Part shown: piece by piece, positions 1 through 8,723 of the stretch
Layout: the number at the start of each line of letters is the position of its first letter
How positions within the stretch are numbered: the stretch's first letter is position 1
Origin: Bradyrhizobium lablabi
GTDB lineage: Bacteria > Pseudomonadota > Alphaproteobacteria > Rhizobiales > Xanthobacteraceae
DNA: 64,000 nucleotides
Assembly: GCF_900141755.1 (NCBI RefSeq)
Contig: NZ_LT670844.1
Coordinates: forward strand, 3,596,001-3,660,000
Direction of reading: 5' to 3'
Made by a program: the position numbers and the translations under genes
Notes under the pieces: generated by a model
Seen by the model: only the letters and a program-made list of their open reading frames with translations
Databases searched by the model: none
Told to the model about the DNA's origin: nothing

Positions 1-333
1 GATTTCGGCCGTGAAGTCTCGTATCGCCTGCTGCAGGCCCTTGTGCTGAGCAGGAATGGGGTCGACGAACACACGCTCCATGGCGACGCGCAACCAATCC
101 AGCCCCGGGGGCACGGTCTTCAATTCGGGAGCAACCGATGCGAAGTCGCGCAGATCGAAGTCTGCGCCCGCGGGAAGCGCATAGAATTTTGCGCCGATCT
201 CTTCGATGCGGTCGCGCAGCACACTGCCCGATAGAAAAGCGATCTCGTGGCCATCGACCATCAAGATGCGGGCAATCGCAAGCAGCGGATTGAGATGACC
301 CGTGGCGGGCGTCGAAGCGATGAGGATTTTCAT
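1..333 (-). CDS. GT1-type glycosyltransferase, 3' part missing
   Basis: Reading the minus strand from the ATG at 333 gives an open frame of 111 codons that runs off the left edge. The first residues, MKILIASTPATGHLNPLLAI, are the N-terminal strand and glycine-rich loop typical of the UDP-glycosyltransferase/MGT family (GT-B fold, GT1), which move a sugar from a nucleotide donor to a small lipophilic acceptor. Only the acceptor-binding half is present; the C-terminal donor-binding domain lies outside. The next gene on the same strand begins well upstream, so an operon is uncertain. The family call comes from the N-terminal motif alone; the substrate cannot be guessed. Confidence 0.7.
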   Translation of the reverse strand, partial: MKILIASTPATGHLNPLLAIARILMVDGHEIAFLSGSVLRDRIEEIGAKFYALPAGADFDLRDFASVAPELKTVPPGLDWLRVAMERVFVDPIPAQHKGLQQAIRDFTAEI

Positions 334-493
334 GTGACCTGTCTCTCTGCTGTCGGAAAGAGCTCCCTCCGGAGAATTGTCCGACGGGTCGGCTCAAGAT
401 CAGAACAGGTTGGAGGATCGCGGTTACGCTTCGGCTGCGTGGCGGGACGAAACGGTTACGGCTGCAATGTGTGATGGCATTGCGAAGGCGCGC

Positions 494-1711
494 TCAGGAC
501 GGAACGACGACGCGTTCGGCTGGACGGGCAAGCAGCAGATATGAGAGTAAGGCGACGAGCGAGCACACCGCCATGAGAGCGGTCATCGAGAGCGCCGAGT
601 GTTCGTCATAGAGCATCGCGACGAGCCCGCTGACAACGGCGCCCGTCATCATTTGAATAGAGCCGGTCGCGGCACCGGCGGCGCCGGCAATCTGCGGCAA
701 GGGCTGCATCGCCCCCTGCATCGCATTTGGCGCGATCAGCCCAAAGGCGAAGTTGGCAAGGACCAGCAGTGAAATGACGAGAGCGAGCGGCATCCAGCCG
801 GCCAGCGTCATCGTCAGCAACGCCATGGCGGCGGCCGCCGCGACCAACAGCCCGATCGTCAGCGGATAGTCTGGCGCGACACCCCAGGCGCTGAGCCGGC
901 CGTTGAGCAGCGCACCCGCCATGATTCCCAATGAGGTCGCAGCGAACACCAGGCCATACTGGTCGGGTCTCATCCCCTCGACATTGATCAGGAACAGCGA
1001 CGAGCCGCTGACATAAGCAAACAGCGTCCCGAAAGCGGCGGCGTTGACAAGGATGTACCCGAGACAAAGCGGATGCGTCAGGACCCGAAGATAGTTGCGC
1101 GCGATGACGGAGGGAACCAGACGGTTGGCCGGGTCTATTCGCGCGCTCTCGGCAAAGCCAATCGATATGGCCAGCAGCAACAACAGCCCGACCCCGGCAA
1201 GCACGGCCTGGATGAGGCGCCAACCGCCAAGGGCCAGCAGCGCCGCGCCCGCGCTCGGCGCGATCATGGGGACGATCATGGTAGCGATGGCCACATAGGA
1301 GAGTCTCGTGCGGGCAGCCTGACCCTCGAACAGGTCGCGGATGATGGCGAGCGCGATGGTCATGCTCGCGCCGGCGCCGGCCCCCTGGACGACACGCCAG
1401 GTCAGCAGCGTTGGCAGCGACCGCGCAAGCGCGCAGCCGATGCCGGCGATGATGAAAAGCGCGCAGGCGAACACCACGACCGGCTTGCGGCCGTATCGAT
1501 CGGAAGCCGGCCCATAGAATAGCGGCGCGACGGCGAAACCGAGCATAAAGAGGCTCATCATCAGGCCGGCGCGTGCGGGAGCGACGTGCAGTGCGGCACC
1601 CATGACCGTGAGCGCCGGCAGGCTCATGTCGATGCCAAAGGACGGCAGGGCGACGAGAAAACTCAACAATAAGGTGAAAGCCATGGAAGCAGGCGGAACG
1701 CGCACGCGCAT
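494..1711 (-). CDS. Bcr/CflA-type MFS drug efflux transporter
   Basis: A protein of about 405 residues, almost wholly hydrophobic, with the pattern of twelve membrane helices of the major facilitator superfamily. The loop 2-3 signature GPASDRYGRKPVV and the helix 5 motif WRVVQGAGAGASM, followed by AIIRDLFEG, fit the Bcr/CflA (DHA1) subfamily, inner-membrane proton antiporters exporting small toxic compounds. The frame can be extended upstream to 1837, but that part is arginine-rich and unlike a transporter start and would overlap the upstream gene. I therefore use the ATG at 1711; another ATG at 1687 is possible because neither has a strong ribosome site. It follows a small exported-protein gene with 25 bp between them. 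Confidence 0.85.
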   Translation of the reverse strand: MRVRVPPASMAFTLLLSFLVALPSFGIDMSLPALTVMGAALHVAPARAGLMMSLFMLGFAVAPLFYGPASDRYGRKPVVVFACALFIIAGIGCALARSLPTLLTWRVVQGAGAGASMTIALAIIRDLFEGQAARTRLSYVAIATMIVPMIAPSAGAALLALGGWRLIQAVLAGVGLLLLLAISIGFAESARIDPANRLVPSVIARNYLRVLTHPLCLGYILVNAAAFGTLFAYVSGSSLFLINVEGMRPDQYGLVFAATSLGIMAGALLNGRLSAWGVAPDYPLTIGLLVAAAAAMALLTMTLAGWMPLALVISLLVLANFAFGLIAPNAMQGAMQPLPQIAGAAGAATGSIQMMTGAVVSGLVAMLYDEHSALSMTALMAVCSLVALLSYLLLARPAERVVVPS

Positions 1712-1736
1712 CGTATCCGTTGGCTTTAGGAATCGA

Positions 1737-2027
1737 TCAGCAGCCGCGGCAAATATTGAGCTTGCGATCCACAGCTGCGTCCTCCTCCCCGATATGCTCG
1801 AGATCGCCGGGGTTCTCCGATGGAACGTCACGCGCATGCGGTTGGCGGTGGCCGACCGGCGCGCCCGTCAATCGCGTGTTTTGCGTGAGCAATGTGGGCG
1901 CGCGCAATGAGGGCACGGTTGCACTTGAGGATTGAGCCGACGATGTCACGCTTCCGACGGTCTGCGCGATCGTTACGCGACTGCCGAACATAGCCAGCAA
2001 CACAATTGTCCTGATCACGTTTCGCAT
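1737..2027 (-). CDS. small exported protein, VGHRQP family
   Basis: A 96-residue protein with an N-terminal signal peptide (MRNVIRTIVLLAMFGSRVTIA) ending near AQT, a Ser/Thr-rich stretch, then GAPVGHRQPHARDVP and a C-terminal tail DRKLNICRGC. The VGHRQP block and the CRGC end recur in small secreted proteins of Bradyrhizobium and relatives as I remember them; no function is known to me. A good ribosome site (GGGAGA, 8 bases before the ATG) supports the start. The two C-terminal cysteines could form a disulfide in the periplasm. It lies directly upstream of the MFS exporter and may share a transcript with it. Confidence 0.7.
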   Translation of the reverse strand: MRNVIRTIVLLAMFGSRVTIAQTVGSVTSSAQSSSATVPSLRAPTLLTQNTRLTGAPVGHRQPHARDVPSENPGDLEHIGEEDAAVDRKLNICRGC

Positions 2028-2134
2028 GATTTAGATCTCCCGAGTTTGGCGCATGTTGTCTCGGCGTTGAGCCGGCGCGCGATGTCGCCGACGTCAGCCG
2101 TTTTCGGTTCAGATGGGATCTTGTGTGGAGGGGG

Positions 2135-3766
2135 TTAGCCGATCCTCGCCGCGCGACTGAGCGGTCGCGTCTCGGCCTGTTTAGGCGGCAAAGCCATCGC
2201 TTCGATCAGCGCCCGGCCAGCCTTGTCAGCCTTGTCAGCCCTGTCAGCCTTGTCGGTCTTGGCCGCCATCGCCTGCAACGCGTTGCGGTCGACCTTGCTC
2301 AGCGCGTTGCGGGGCAGTTCGTCGAGTATCTCGAGGCCCTCCGGGACCTTGTAGGACGCAAGCCGCGTCGCGACGTTACCGAGGATTTCGGAGACGACCG
2401 TGTCCTTGGTCCCGTCTGCGAGCCTGACAAAGCCGAACACGCGTTGACCGAGTACGGCATCCGGTATGCCCACGACTGCGGCTTCCCTGACGGCAGGATG
2501 CGAGGCGACCAGCGCCTGCTCCACTTCGACGGGCGAGATGTTGGTGCCGCCGCGAATGATGATGTCTTTCTTGCGGGATACGAACCAGAGCTCGTCTCCC
2601 TCGCCGCGCCGCATCAGATCGCCGGTGTGATACCAGCCAGCCCTCAGGCTTTCCCCGGTCGCTTTTGGATCGTTCCAGTAGCCGTCGAAGACGTTTCCGC
2701 CGCGGATCAGGAGCTCGCCAACCTCACCATCGCCGACATCTGCGCCTTTTGCATCGACCAACCGGATCCTCGCGCCCTTGGGGACCCGCACGACCGGCCC
2801 GGGTCGCAGACCGAAGGTCAGAGATCCCATGACTTCCGTCGCACCCCAGACGTTGTAGAGCGGAGCGCCAAAGGTCGCGGTGACACGCTCCTGCAGATCG
2901 ATCGGACAGGTATCCGCTCCGGTCAGGCAAATTCGCAAGGACTTCAGATTGCGCGGCCGGGCCAGCTGGCACCCAAGCATTGCCGCATATTGGGCCGGAA
3001 AACCGGCCAACCAGGTGCAGCGATGACGCTCGATGGTGTCGAGGACGATATCGGCGTCAAAGTTTTCGAGCAGCACGAAAGGCGCGCCGAACTGAATGAA
3101 GGACAGCAACGTGAGGAACCCGCCCATATGCGCCAGCGGCAAGGGCTCGATCATGATATCGTCGTCCGACAATCCCCAATTCCTGATCAGCAGGTCCGTC
3201 GATTCAGCCAGTGTCGTCGGCGTATGAACGACGAATTTGGGCTGGCCGGTGGTCCCGGAGGTGATGATCAGCACCGCGGGTTTGTAGGAACCGGGCGAGA
3301 CGGACAAGTTCTCGTTACCGGGGACGTCGAACAACGCTTCCCACGGCTGGACGCCGTGGTCCTCGAAGGTCCCGTTGACGACAAAGCGCTTGTCCAGCGC
3401 CAGGATCGAGGCGTCAAGCGGGGCGACATTATCGTAAAGGCTCATTTCGCCAAGGTAGAGCGCCGGTCTCAGTCGCCGCAGAATGGGAGCGAGCTCGGCG
3501 AACTTGAACGCGGTTCGCAATGGCGCCGCGATCGCCCCCAATCGAAAGCAGGCATAATAGGCGACGATCATTTCGGGCCGGTTCATCATGTGAAGCGCGA
3601 CGCGATCACCCGGTCCGACGCCGCGCAGGGCGAGGCCGCGCGCCAGGCTTTCGGCTTCGACCGCAAGCCGCTCGTAAGTCCATACTTCTTCGTGAAAAAC
3701 GAATGCCGCACTTTTTGGCCGAGATTGAACCTGGTGCAGCAAAGCACCTGCTGGGGTCACTTTCAT
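2135..3766 (-). CDS. AMP-dependent acyl-CoA synthetase/ligase
   Basis: A 543-residue member of the class I adenylate-forming superfamily (ANL). Core motifs are in order: phosphate loop TSGTTGQPK at 169-177, the A5 motif NVWGATEVMG, the A7 motif GWYHTGDL, the hinge RKKDIIIRGGTNISPVEVE and a C-terminal PRNALSKVDR block holding the catalytic lysine. Such enzymes activate a carboxylate as acyl-AMP and transfer it to CoA or another thiol; the substrate is not evident, but length and motif spacing suit a fatty-acid or aromatic-acid CoA ligase. The ATG at 3766 is preferred over 3799 because GGGAGA stands 8 bases before it. The C-terminus carries a Lys-Ala-Asp repeat beyond the catalytic lysine, unusual for the family. 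Confidence 0.88.
   Translation of the reverse strand: MKVTPAGALLHQVQSRPKSAAFVFHEEVWTYERLAVEAESLARGLALRGVGPGDRVALHMMNRPEMIVAYYACFRLGAIAAPLRTAFKFAELAPILRRLRPALYLGEMSLYDNVAPLDASILALDKRFVVNGTFEDHGVQPWEALFDVPGNENLSVSPGSYKPAVLIITSGTTGQPKFVVHTPTTLAESTDLLIRNWGLSDDDIMIEPLPLAHMGGFLTLLSFIQFGAPFVLLENFDADIVLDTIERHRCTWLAGFPAQYAAMLGCQLARPRNLKSLRICLTGADTCPIDLQERVTATFGAPLYNVWGATEVMGSLTFGLRPGPVVRVPKGARIRLVDAKGADVGDGEVGELLIRGGNVFDGYWNDPKATGESLRAGWYHTGDLMRRGEGDELWFVSRKKDIIIRGGTNISPVEVEQALVASHPAVREAAVVGIPDAVLGQRVFGFVRLADGTKDTVVSEILGNVATRLASYKVPEGLEILDELPRNALSKVDRNALQAMAAKTDKADRADKADKAGRALIEAMALPPKQAETRPLSRAARIG
2220..2255 (-). repeat. 9-bp tandem repeat coding Lys-Ala-Asp
   Basis: Four adjacent units of GCCTTGTCA (the third with one change, the fourth ending in G) lie inside the 3' end of the acyl-CoA synthetase gene. 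They encode a repeated Lys-Ala-Asp tripeptide. In-frame units of this length can gain or lose copies by slippage without breaking the gene. Confidence 0.9.
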
Positions 3767-4244
3767 TTGGCATCTCCCGTTGCTGATGGCAGGCAGCAAA
3801 TTGGACGGGCCGCGCTACCGCGCTATTTCAGTCTCGGGAAAACGGTTGCGATTGTAGGCCAGCGAACAAACACAGGGCGAAAACAAGGCAGGACATGGCG
3901 CCGACATCGCGAGGCGCCGACTTCTGCTGATTATTAGCAGGCACGCATCAAAATGGATGGGTGAGAATGATCGCAAACAGCTCATGGGGAGCGCTGACTG
4001 TGCACGATGAGGAGCAAGATCGTCGTCCATGTCAAACTTATCACCGGTCACCGTGCCGCGACGAATCACCAAAGCTTCAGCTTGACCCGACAAACGTACG
4101 GCGCGATGAGCCGATCTCACTGGTGACCTACGACTTCTATGATACGATTGAGCCGATGGACCCGTTCGGCGGCTCAGTCGGCAGCGACACGACTTAATCG
4201 ACGTGATTCCATTGTATGCCAGCGGATTTGTGGGGGTCTCCAGG
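3767..4244. other. intergenic, divergent promoters expected
   Basis: About 480 bp lie between the divergently oriented acyl-CoA synthetase and HlyD genes. Short open frames exist (for example 3961-4197 on the plus strand), but none has a signal peptide, a recognisable family or a convincing ribosome site. I see no clear stem-loop or known operator. Confidence 0.5.
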
Positions 4245-5228
4245 ATGGGCAAGAATTCGGTTCGTTGGCTGATCGGGGTAGTTGTCGTCGCAGCGTTTGC
4301 AACAATGCTTTGGCTTGCGACCCGGCCGCCGCCTCTGATCATTCAGGGGGAGGTTTCGGCGGATCGGGTCGACATCAGTCCGCGGGTCGCGGCGCGGATC
4401 GCCAATTTGAAAGCTGATGTCGGCGACACGATGCAGCGTGGTGCGGTGATGGCCGAGCTGGAAAGTCCGCAACTGGTCGCAGCCCGGCTCGCGGCTCAGG
4501 CCGCGTTGGCGATCGCAAAGGCCGATCTGGACCGGATCAACAGTATCCGGCCCGAGACCGTCGCGGCGCGCCAGGCTGAGCTGAATGCGGCAAAGGCCGA
4601 TGAAACGCTTGCGCAGGAAACCTACAATCGGCAGACCGAGCTGGCGCGCACCGGCAACGCGCCACAGGCCCGCGTCGATGAGGTAACCCGCAATCTCGAT
4701 ATGGCGGCCCGCAAACGCGAGTCGGCGGAGGCTGCATTGCAACTTGCGGCGCAGGGGGCCAGCAAGGAAGAACGCACGCTGGCTGCGGCCCAGGTCAAGC
4801 AGGCCGAGGCTACATTGAATCAACGTGACGTCGACGTGGCCGAATTCACCATTCGTTCGCCGATCAACGGTCAGGTCACCGCACGCGTCGCAGCGCTTGG
4901 CGAGAATTTCAGCCCGGGGGCGCCGCTGTTCTCGATGATCGACATGCAGAACCTGTGGTTCACATTCAACCTGCGCGAGGATTTGCTCGGCGGCTTGAAG
5001 ATCGGCGACAAATTCGACCTGATGGTGCCCGCTCTGAAGTCGCAGATTATTCCGGTCCGGGTCACGATGATCAATGTACAGGGACAATACGCCGCGTGGC
5101 GGGCGACGCGCGCCACCGGTGATTTCGATCTCCGCACCTTCGAAGTTCGCGCGCTGCCGATGCAACCGGTCGACGGCCTGCGTCCCGGCATGAGCGCGAT
5201 CGTCTCTTGGGCCAATCGAGGGCGCTGA
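4245..5228 (+). CDS. HlyD/EmrA-type membrane fusion protein
   Basis: About 327 residues: one N-terminal membrane helix (WLIGVVVVAAFATMLWLA), a first half-lipoyl segment (IQGEVSADRVDISPRVAARI), a long alanine- and glutamine-rich helical hairpin at about 75-200, and the second half-lipoyl/barrel part starting at FTIRSPINGQVTA. This is the periplasmic adaptor layout of tripartite exporters. It is followed after one base by two ABC-2 permease genes, so it probably serves as their adaptor, as YbhG or YhiI do. A GTG at 4203 would add 14 residues; the ATG at 4245 fits the start of the membrane helix better. Confidence 0.88.
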   Translation: MGKNSVRWLIGVVVVAAFATMLWLATRPPPLIIQGEVSADRVDISPRVAARIANLKADVGDTMQRGAVMAELESPQLVAARLAAQAALAIAKADLDRINSIRPETVAARQAELNAAKADETLAQETYNRQTELARTGNAPQARVDEVTRNLDMAARKRESAEAALQLAAQGASKEERTLAAAQVKQAEATLNQRDVDVAEFTIRSPINGQVTARVAALGENFSPGAPLFSMIDMQNLWFTFNLREDLLGGLKIGDKFDLMVPALKSQIIPVRVTMINVQGQYAAWRATRATGDFDLRTFEVRALPMQPVDGLRPGMSAIVSWANRGR

Positions 5229-5229
5229 C

Positions 5230-6453
5230 ATGCTGGCCCGCAGTCGCATTCGACCCGGCTTCCGGCAGGTGTTCTGGCGAGAGGTCGGCTGGCTGCGGCG
5301 TCGCCCTTTCCTGCTTGGCCTCGCGACGATTGTGCCGCTGGCCCAGATGGCTTTCCTCGCCGCGATCTTCAGCGCCGGATTGGCAACGCGACTGCCGATC
5401 GGCGTGCTCGATCTCGACAGTTCAGACCTGTCGCGCACCATCATCCGCATGGTCGACGCAACCCCTGATACCGCCGTGGCGGTCCGCGTCGGGGACCTTG
5501 CGGAAGGGCGCAGTCTGATCCAGTCCGGCAAAATCCACGGGCTGTTGATGCTGCCGCTCTATCTCCAGCGCGATGTGTTCGCCGGCCGGCGGCCCGAGGT
5601 CGTGTTCTTCTACAACACACAAACGCTGACGACGGGAAATCTTACCGTTCGTGGAGTGAACGCCGCGGTTCCGACCGCGGCCGCAGGAATTCGGCTATCG
5701 CTGCGCAGCGCTCAGGGTCAGCCGCTCGATTTTGCGGAAGCCGATCTGCAACCGATTCCGGTTCAGACCCATCCGCTGTTCAACCCGACCCTGAACTATG
5801 TCTACTTCCTGCTGACCGCCCTGATACCGAGCATATTGCAGGTCATCATGGTGACGACCTCGGCCTACTCCGTCGGCCTCGATGTCGAAACGCCGCATCG
5901 CCTTCGTATTCTTCGGTCGCTGGGCGGCGGACTTTGGCCGGCCATGGCAGGCAAGATCTTGCCGTACACTATCCTATTCATGCTGGTGCTGGGCCTGTCG
6001 GACACGCTGCTGTTTAAGGTGTTCGAACTGCCGCTACGCGGGCATCCCTGGCTCTTGATCATCGCGGGTCTGCTGTTCGTCCTGTCATGTCAGCTGCTGG
6101 GGGCGCTGCTGGCGCTGCTGCTGAAGCCGACGCTCAGCGCGGTGAGCATCAGCACCCTGGTGACGGCGCCTGCGTTCGGCTTCATGGGGATCGGTTTTCC
6201 ACGCCTCGGCATGAACGCTTTTGCCTATGGCTGGGGCCAGCTGTTGCCGGGAACGTGGTACCTGACCGCTCGCATCGACCAGACTGTGCGTGGCACACCG
6301 GTCGACCTTTCCTGGAAGCCGCTGTTGATCCTGGGTGCTTTCACGGTCGGCCTCGTCGGGCTTGCCGCATGGAAGCTGGAGAGCATGCACAGGTCCGCTC
6401 ATCGGAGCGAAGACCGCCGTGTAGCGCAGCCGCTTGCCGAGGCGTCGTCATGA
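5230..6453 (+). CDS. ABC-2 type permease, first of pair
   Basis: A 407-residue membrane protein with the YhhJ/YbhS-type layout: one N-terminal helix (about 27-52), a periplasmic domain of about 120 residues with LPIGVLDLDSSDLSR and FYNTQTLTTGN, then five to six C-terminal helices from about residue 190 (NYVYFLLTALIPSILQVIMV) to 380. This family forms the membrane part of ABC-2 exporters for drugs, ions or polymers. The start follows the HlyD stop by one base with GAGGGC as ribosome site, and its stop overlaps the next start (ATGA), which points to translational coupling. No nucleotide-binding subunit is encoded here or next to it. Confidence 0.87.
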   Translation: MLARSRIRPGFRQVFWREVGWLRRRPFLLGLATIVPLAQMAFLAAIFSAGLATRLPIGVLDLDSSDLSRTIIRMVDATPDTAVAVRVGDLAEGRSLIQSGKIHGLLMLPLYLQRDVFAGRRPEVVFFYNTQTLTTGNLTVRGVNAAVPTAAAGIRLSLRSAQGQPLDFAEADLQPIPVQTHPLFNPTLNYVYFLLTALIPSILQVIMVTTSAYSVGLDVETPHRLRILRSLGGGLWPAMAGKILPYTILFMLVLGLSDTLLFKVFELPLRGHPWLLIIAGLLFVLSCQLLGALLALLLKPTLSAVSISTLVTAPAFGFMGIGFPRLGMNAFAYGWGQLLPGTWYLTARIDQTVRGTPVDLSWKPLLILGAFTVGLVGLAAWKLESMHRSAHRSEDRRVAQPLAEASS

Positions 6454-7628
6454 GCGGAGTTCTTCAGGTTTTTCGGGATGAAATTCGTCGCATCTTTACG
6501 GTTAAGCCGGCCTTTTCCGTGCTCATCCTGGGCGCTGCGTTCTATGCTTTGTTCTATCCCCAGCCTTATTTGAATGAGGCCTTGCGCAACGTCCCGATCG
6601 CGGTCGTCGATCGCGACGGCACCGAGAGCAGCCGCGACTTCGCGCGGCGGGTCGACGCCACTCCTGACGTGGCGGTTACCGCGCTGTTGCCGGACCTCGC
6701 GAGCGCGGAGCGCGAGGTCTACGCGCGCAGGGTCGATGGCATCCTGGTGATCCCGCAATATTTCGAGCGCGACCTTTTGCACGGCCGGCCTTCGCCGGTC
6801 GCGCTCTATGCCGACGCCAGTTATTTCCTGATCTACCAGCGTGTGGCCGGGGCCGTCGCGGCCGTGGCGCGCACCGTCGGTACCGAGGTCGAAACCGCCC
6901 GCCTGATCGCCATCGGCGTCGATCCGGCCATCGCCGTCGCCGCGTCGGACCCGATGCCCCTGACCGCGGTGCCGATATTCAATCCCGAAGCCGGCTATGC
7001 CACCTACGTATTGCCCGCGGCGTTCGTACTCATTCTGCAGCAGATGCTATTGATGGGTGTCGGTTTGCTCGGTACCTTGCCCGGCGCCGATCCCGCTGAA
7101 GTCGGCACGCGCCGGCGGCCGCTACCGGCTGCGATCATTGCGGGCAAATTACTCGCCTATCTCGCGCTGGAGGCCGTGATCCTGCCGATATACCTCATCG
7201 TACTGCCTTATCTGTACGGCTTGCCACGGTTGGGGGGAACGCTGCCGATTTTGATTTTCGCCGTTCCGTTCGTGCTCTCGGTCGCGGGACTTGGCTTTGT
7301 GGTAGCGGGTATCTTTCGAAAGCCGATCCGGGTGGCGCTCATTCTGGCCGCGCTCGGCCTTCCGCTCTTCATGGTCGCGGGTTTCTCCTGGCCCGCCGAG
7401 GCGATACCTCCGTTCATAAGGCTTGTATCGCTACTCGTGCCAAGCACATCAGCCATCGATGGTTTCGTGAAATTGTCGCAACTCGGCGCGCCGCTCTCCG
7501 CCGCCAATCCTGAATTTTTCACGCTCTGGGCCTTGGCTTTTTTCTACAATCTTTTCGCGCTTTTGCAGGTCGTTCGGGGCGGACTGCCCGGTCCCATCGT
7601 ATCCGGGAACACTTCGCCGGCGTCATGA
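6450..7628 (+). CDS. ABC-2 type permease, second of pair
   Basis: A 392-residue paralogue of the preceding permease with the same plan: helix near 20-40 (FSVLILGAAFYALFY), a periplasmic domain beginning VPIAVVDRDGTESSRDFAR, then C-terminal helices from YATYVLPAAFVLILQQM onward. The aligned opening blocks (VLDLDSSDLSR and VVDRDGTESSR) show that the pair arose by duplication and probably forms a heterodimer. The ATG overlaps the upstream stop by four bases. With the adaptor it would make an exporter, but the energising ATPase is absent from the locus and must come from elsewhere if the complex works. Confidence 0.87.
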   Translation: MSGVLQVFRDEIRRIFTVKPAFSVLILGAAFYALFYPQPYLNEALRNVPIAVVDRDGTESSRDFARRVDATPDVAVTALLPDLASAEREVYARRVDGILVIPQYFERDLLHGRPSPVALYADASYFLIYQRVAGAVAAVARTVGTEVETARLIAIGVDPAIAVAASDPMPLTAVPIFNPEAGYATYVLPAAFVLILQQMLLMGVGLLGTLPGADPAEVGTRRRPLPAAIIAGKLLAYLALEAVILPIYLIVLPYLYGLPRLGGTLPILIFAVPFVLSVAGLGFVVAGIFRKPIRVALILAALGLPLFMVAGFSWPAEAIPPFIRLVSLLVPSTSAIDGFVKLSQLGAPLSAANPEFFTLWALAFFYNLFALLQVVRGGLPGPIVSGNTSPAS

Positions 7629-8076
7629 TGATGAACGCATCCGTAATTACCGCACTCGCGGCACTCGCCGGCGCTGCCATAGGCGGACTTACATCTGTCT
7701 TCGCGTCGTGGATGACTCAACACGCGCAGGCAAGGGCGCAGCGGCTTGCGCAGGACAAGCTTCGCCGCCAAGAACTCTACAAAGAATTCATCGAGGTAGC
7801 TTCGAAATGCTATATCGACGCGCTTCAGCACGACAAAGCCGATATACCGGCACTGGTCGAACTTTACGTCAGGTAGGCAGAATGCGCATCCTGTCCTCGC
7901 CAAAGGTCGTTGAAAGCGCGGAGCTAGTCGCGCGAAAACTTATCGATACGTATCTTGTACCAAACAAGACGTTCCTTGAACTGCGGCAAATGGTCAATAG
8001 CGGGACGATCGACCTTCTTCGAGATTTCAGCGAGGCCTGTCGCGCAGAATTTGAGTCACTTCGCACTCAATTCTGA
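7625..8076 (+). pseudogene. small membrane-anchored protein, frameshifted
   Basis: The frame from the ATG at 7625 encodes an N-terminal helix (ITALAALAGAAIGGLTSVFA) and a charged helical stretch ending ALVELYVR at a TAG at 7874. The protein clearly continues one frame back from about 7869 as VGRMRILSSPKVVESAELVA through to ACRAEFESLRTQF at 8073. One missing base near 7870 restores a single protein of about 149 residues. I remember similar intact small proteins in Bradyrhizobium, but know no function. The start overlaps the permease stop (ATGA), so the gene was once coupled to the exporter operon. A sequencing error is possible. Confidence 0.7.
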
Positions 8077-8108
8077 CGAGACAGACCGCAAGAATTCCAA
8101 ACGCAAGC

Positions 8109-8339
8109 TCAATCGGCGGATTTTGGACCGCCACTGTAGCGGCGTCCCACCGTTTCGGTAAATTGCGCCATTGCGGCGCCGAAGGCACTTTGCGGCCGCT
8201 GCATGACCGTTTGGCTTGAGAGCCTGGCCTCGCTGGGCCAATACCTCTTATCAGAGATTGTAGCACCAGCGTAAGCGCTGCCCGAAATCGCCACTAACGC
8301 CATCACAGACGTCGCCAAGATCAGTGGTTTTGTAATCAC
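8109..8339 (-). CDS. small exported protein
   Basis: A 76-residue product read from a GTG at 8339 that stands 6 bases after AAGGAGAG. A longer frame exists upstream to 8456, but only this start puts the signal peptide (ITKPLILATSVMALVAISGS, cleavage near AYAG) at the N-terminus. The mature part is about 50 residues, with SDKRYWPSEARLSSQ and the ending YSGGPKSAD. The YWPSE and GGPKS blocks resemble small periplasmic proteins common in Bradyrhizobium; their role is unknown to me. It is convergent with the frameshifted gene at 7625 and stands alone. Confidence 0.68.
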   Translation of the reverse strand: MITKPLILATSVMALVAISGSAYAGATISDKRYWPSEARLSSQTVMQRPQSAFGAAMAQFTETVGRRYSGGPKSAD

Positions 8340-8723
8340 GATCGTCTCTCCTTTGTCTTGCATGTCGCTGCATGGTTGGGAGATGCGCTCGTTCTCATAG
8401 GAATTCGAGATTGGTGGGCAGGCCTTCGCATAAACGCTGCATAAGCCCTGCACCATGCGGTGATGGGAAGATCAAAACCTAAGCGGGCAGCCAGCGAACC
8501 CATCCGCGCGGGCTCGCAAGATGATGCGTTCCAGCGCAATTAGATTCATCGCCGGCGGCCCGCGCCCAGGGACGGATCTATTTCGCGGACTCGTCCTCGC
8601 CGAAGTTTCCGCTGCGCGCTGCCATGCCTCGCGACAAGGACGCGATGCAGGCACCCCTCGGACGAGCAAAGGGCGGCCTCGTTGACCCAATAAAACTTGT
8701 CGAAATGAACGGCGACGACTTCC
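8340..8723. other. intergenic, no gene recognised
   Basis: About 380 bp between the end of the porin gene and the small exported-protein gene on the same strand. It holds the promoter region of the latter. The open frames here look like chance products of high GC, and I find no repeat or hairpin worth naming. Confidence 0.5.

Noticed and set aside
2123..3937. 604-codon plus-strand open frame
   Set aside because: It is antisense to the acyl-CoA synthetase, whose motifs are complete; the frame has no family signature and comes from high GC.
4194..5531. 445-codon minus-strand open frame
   Set aside because: Antisense to the HlyD gene, Arg-rich, no recognisable domain.
8440..8460. TGCATAAGC near the small exported protein at 8109
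   Set aside because: Core differs and it points away from the gene.
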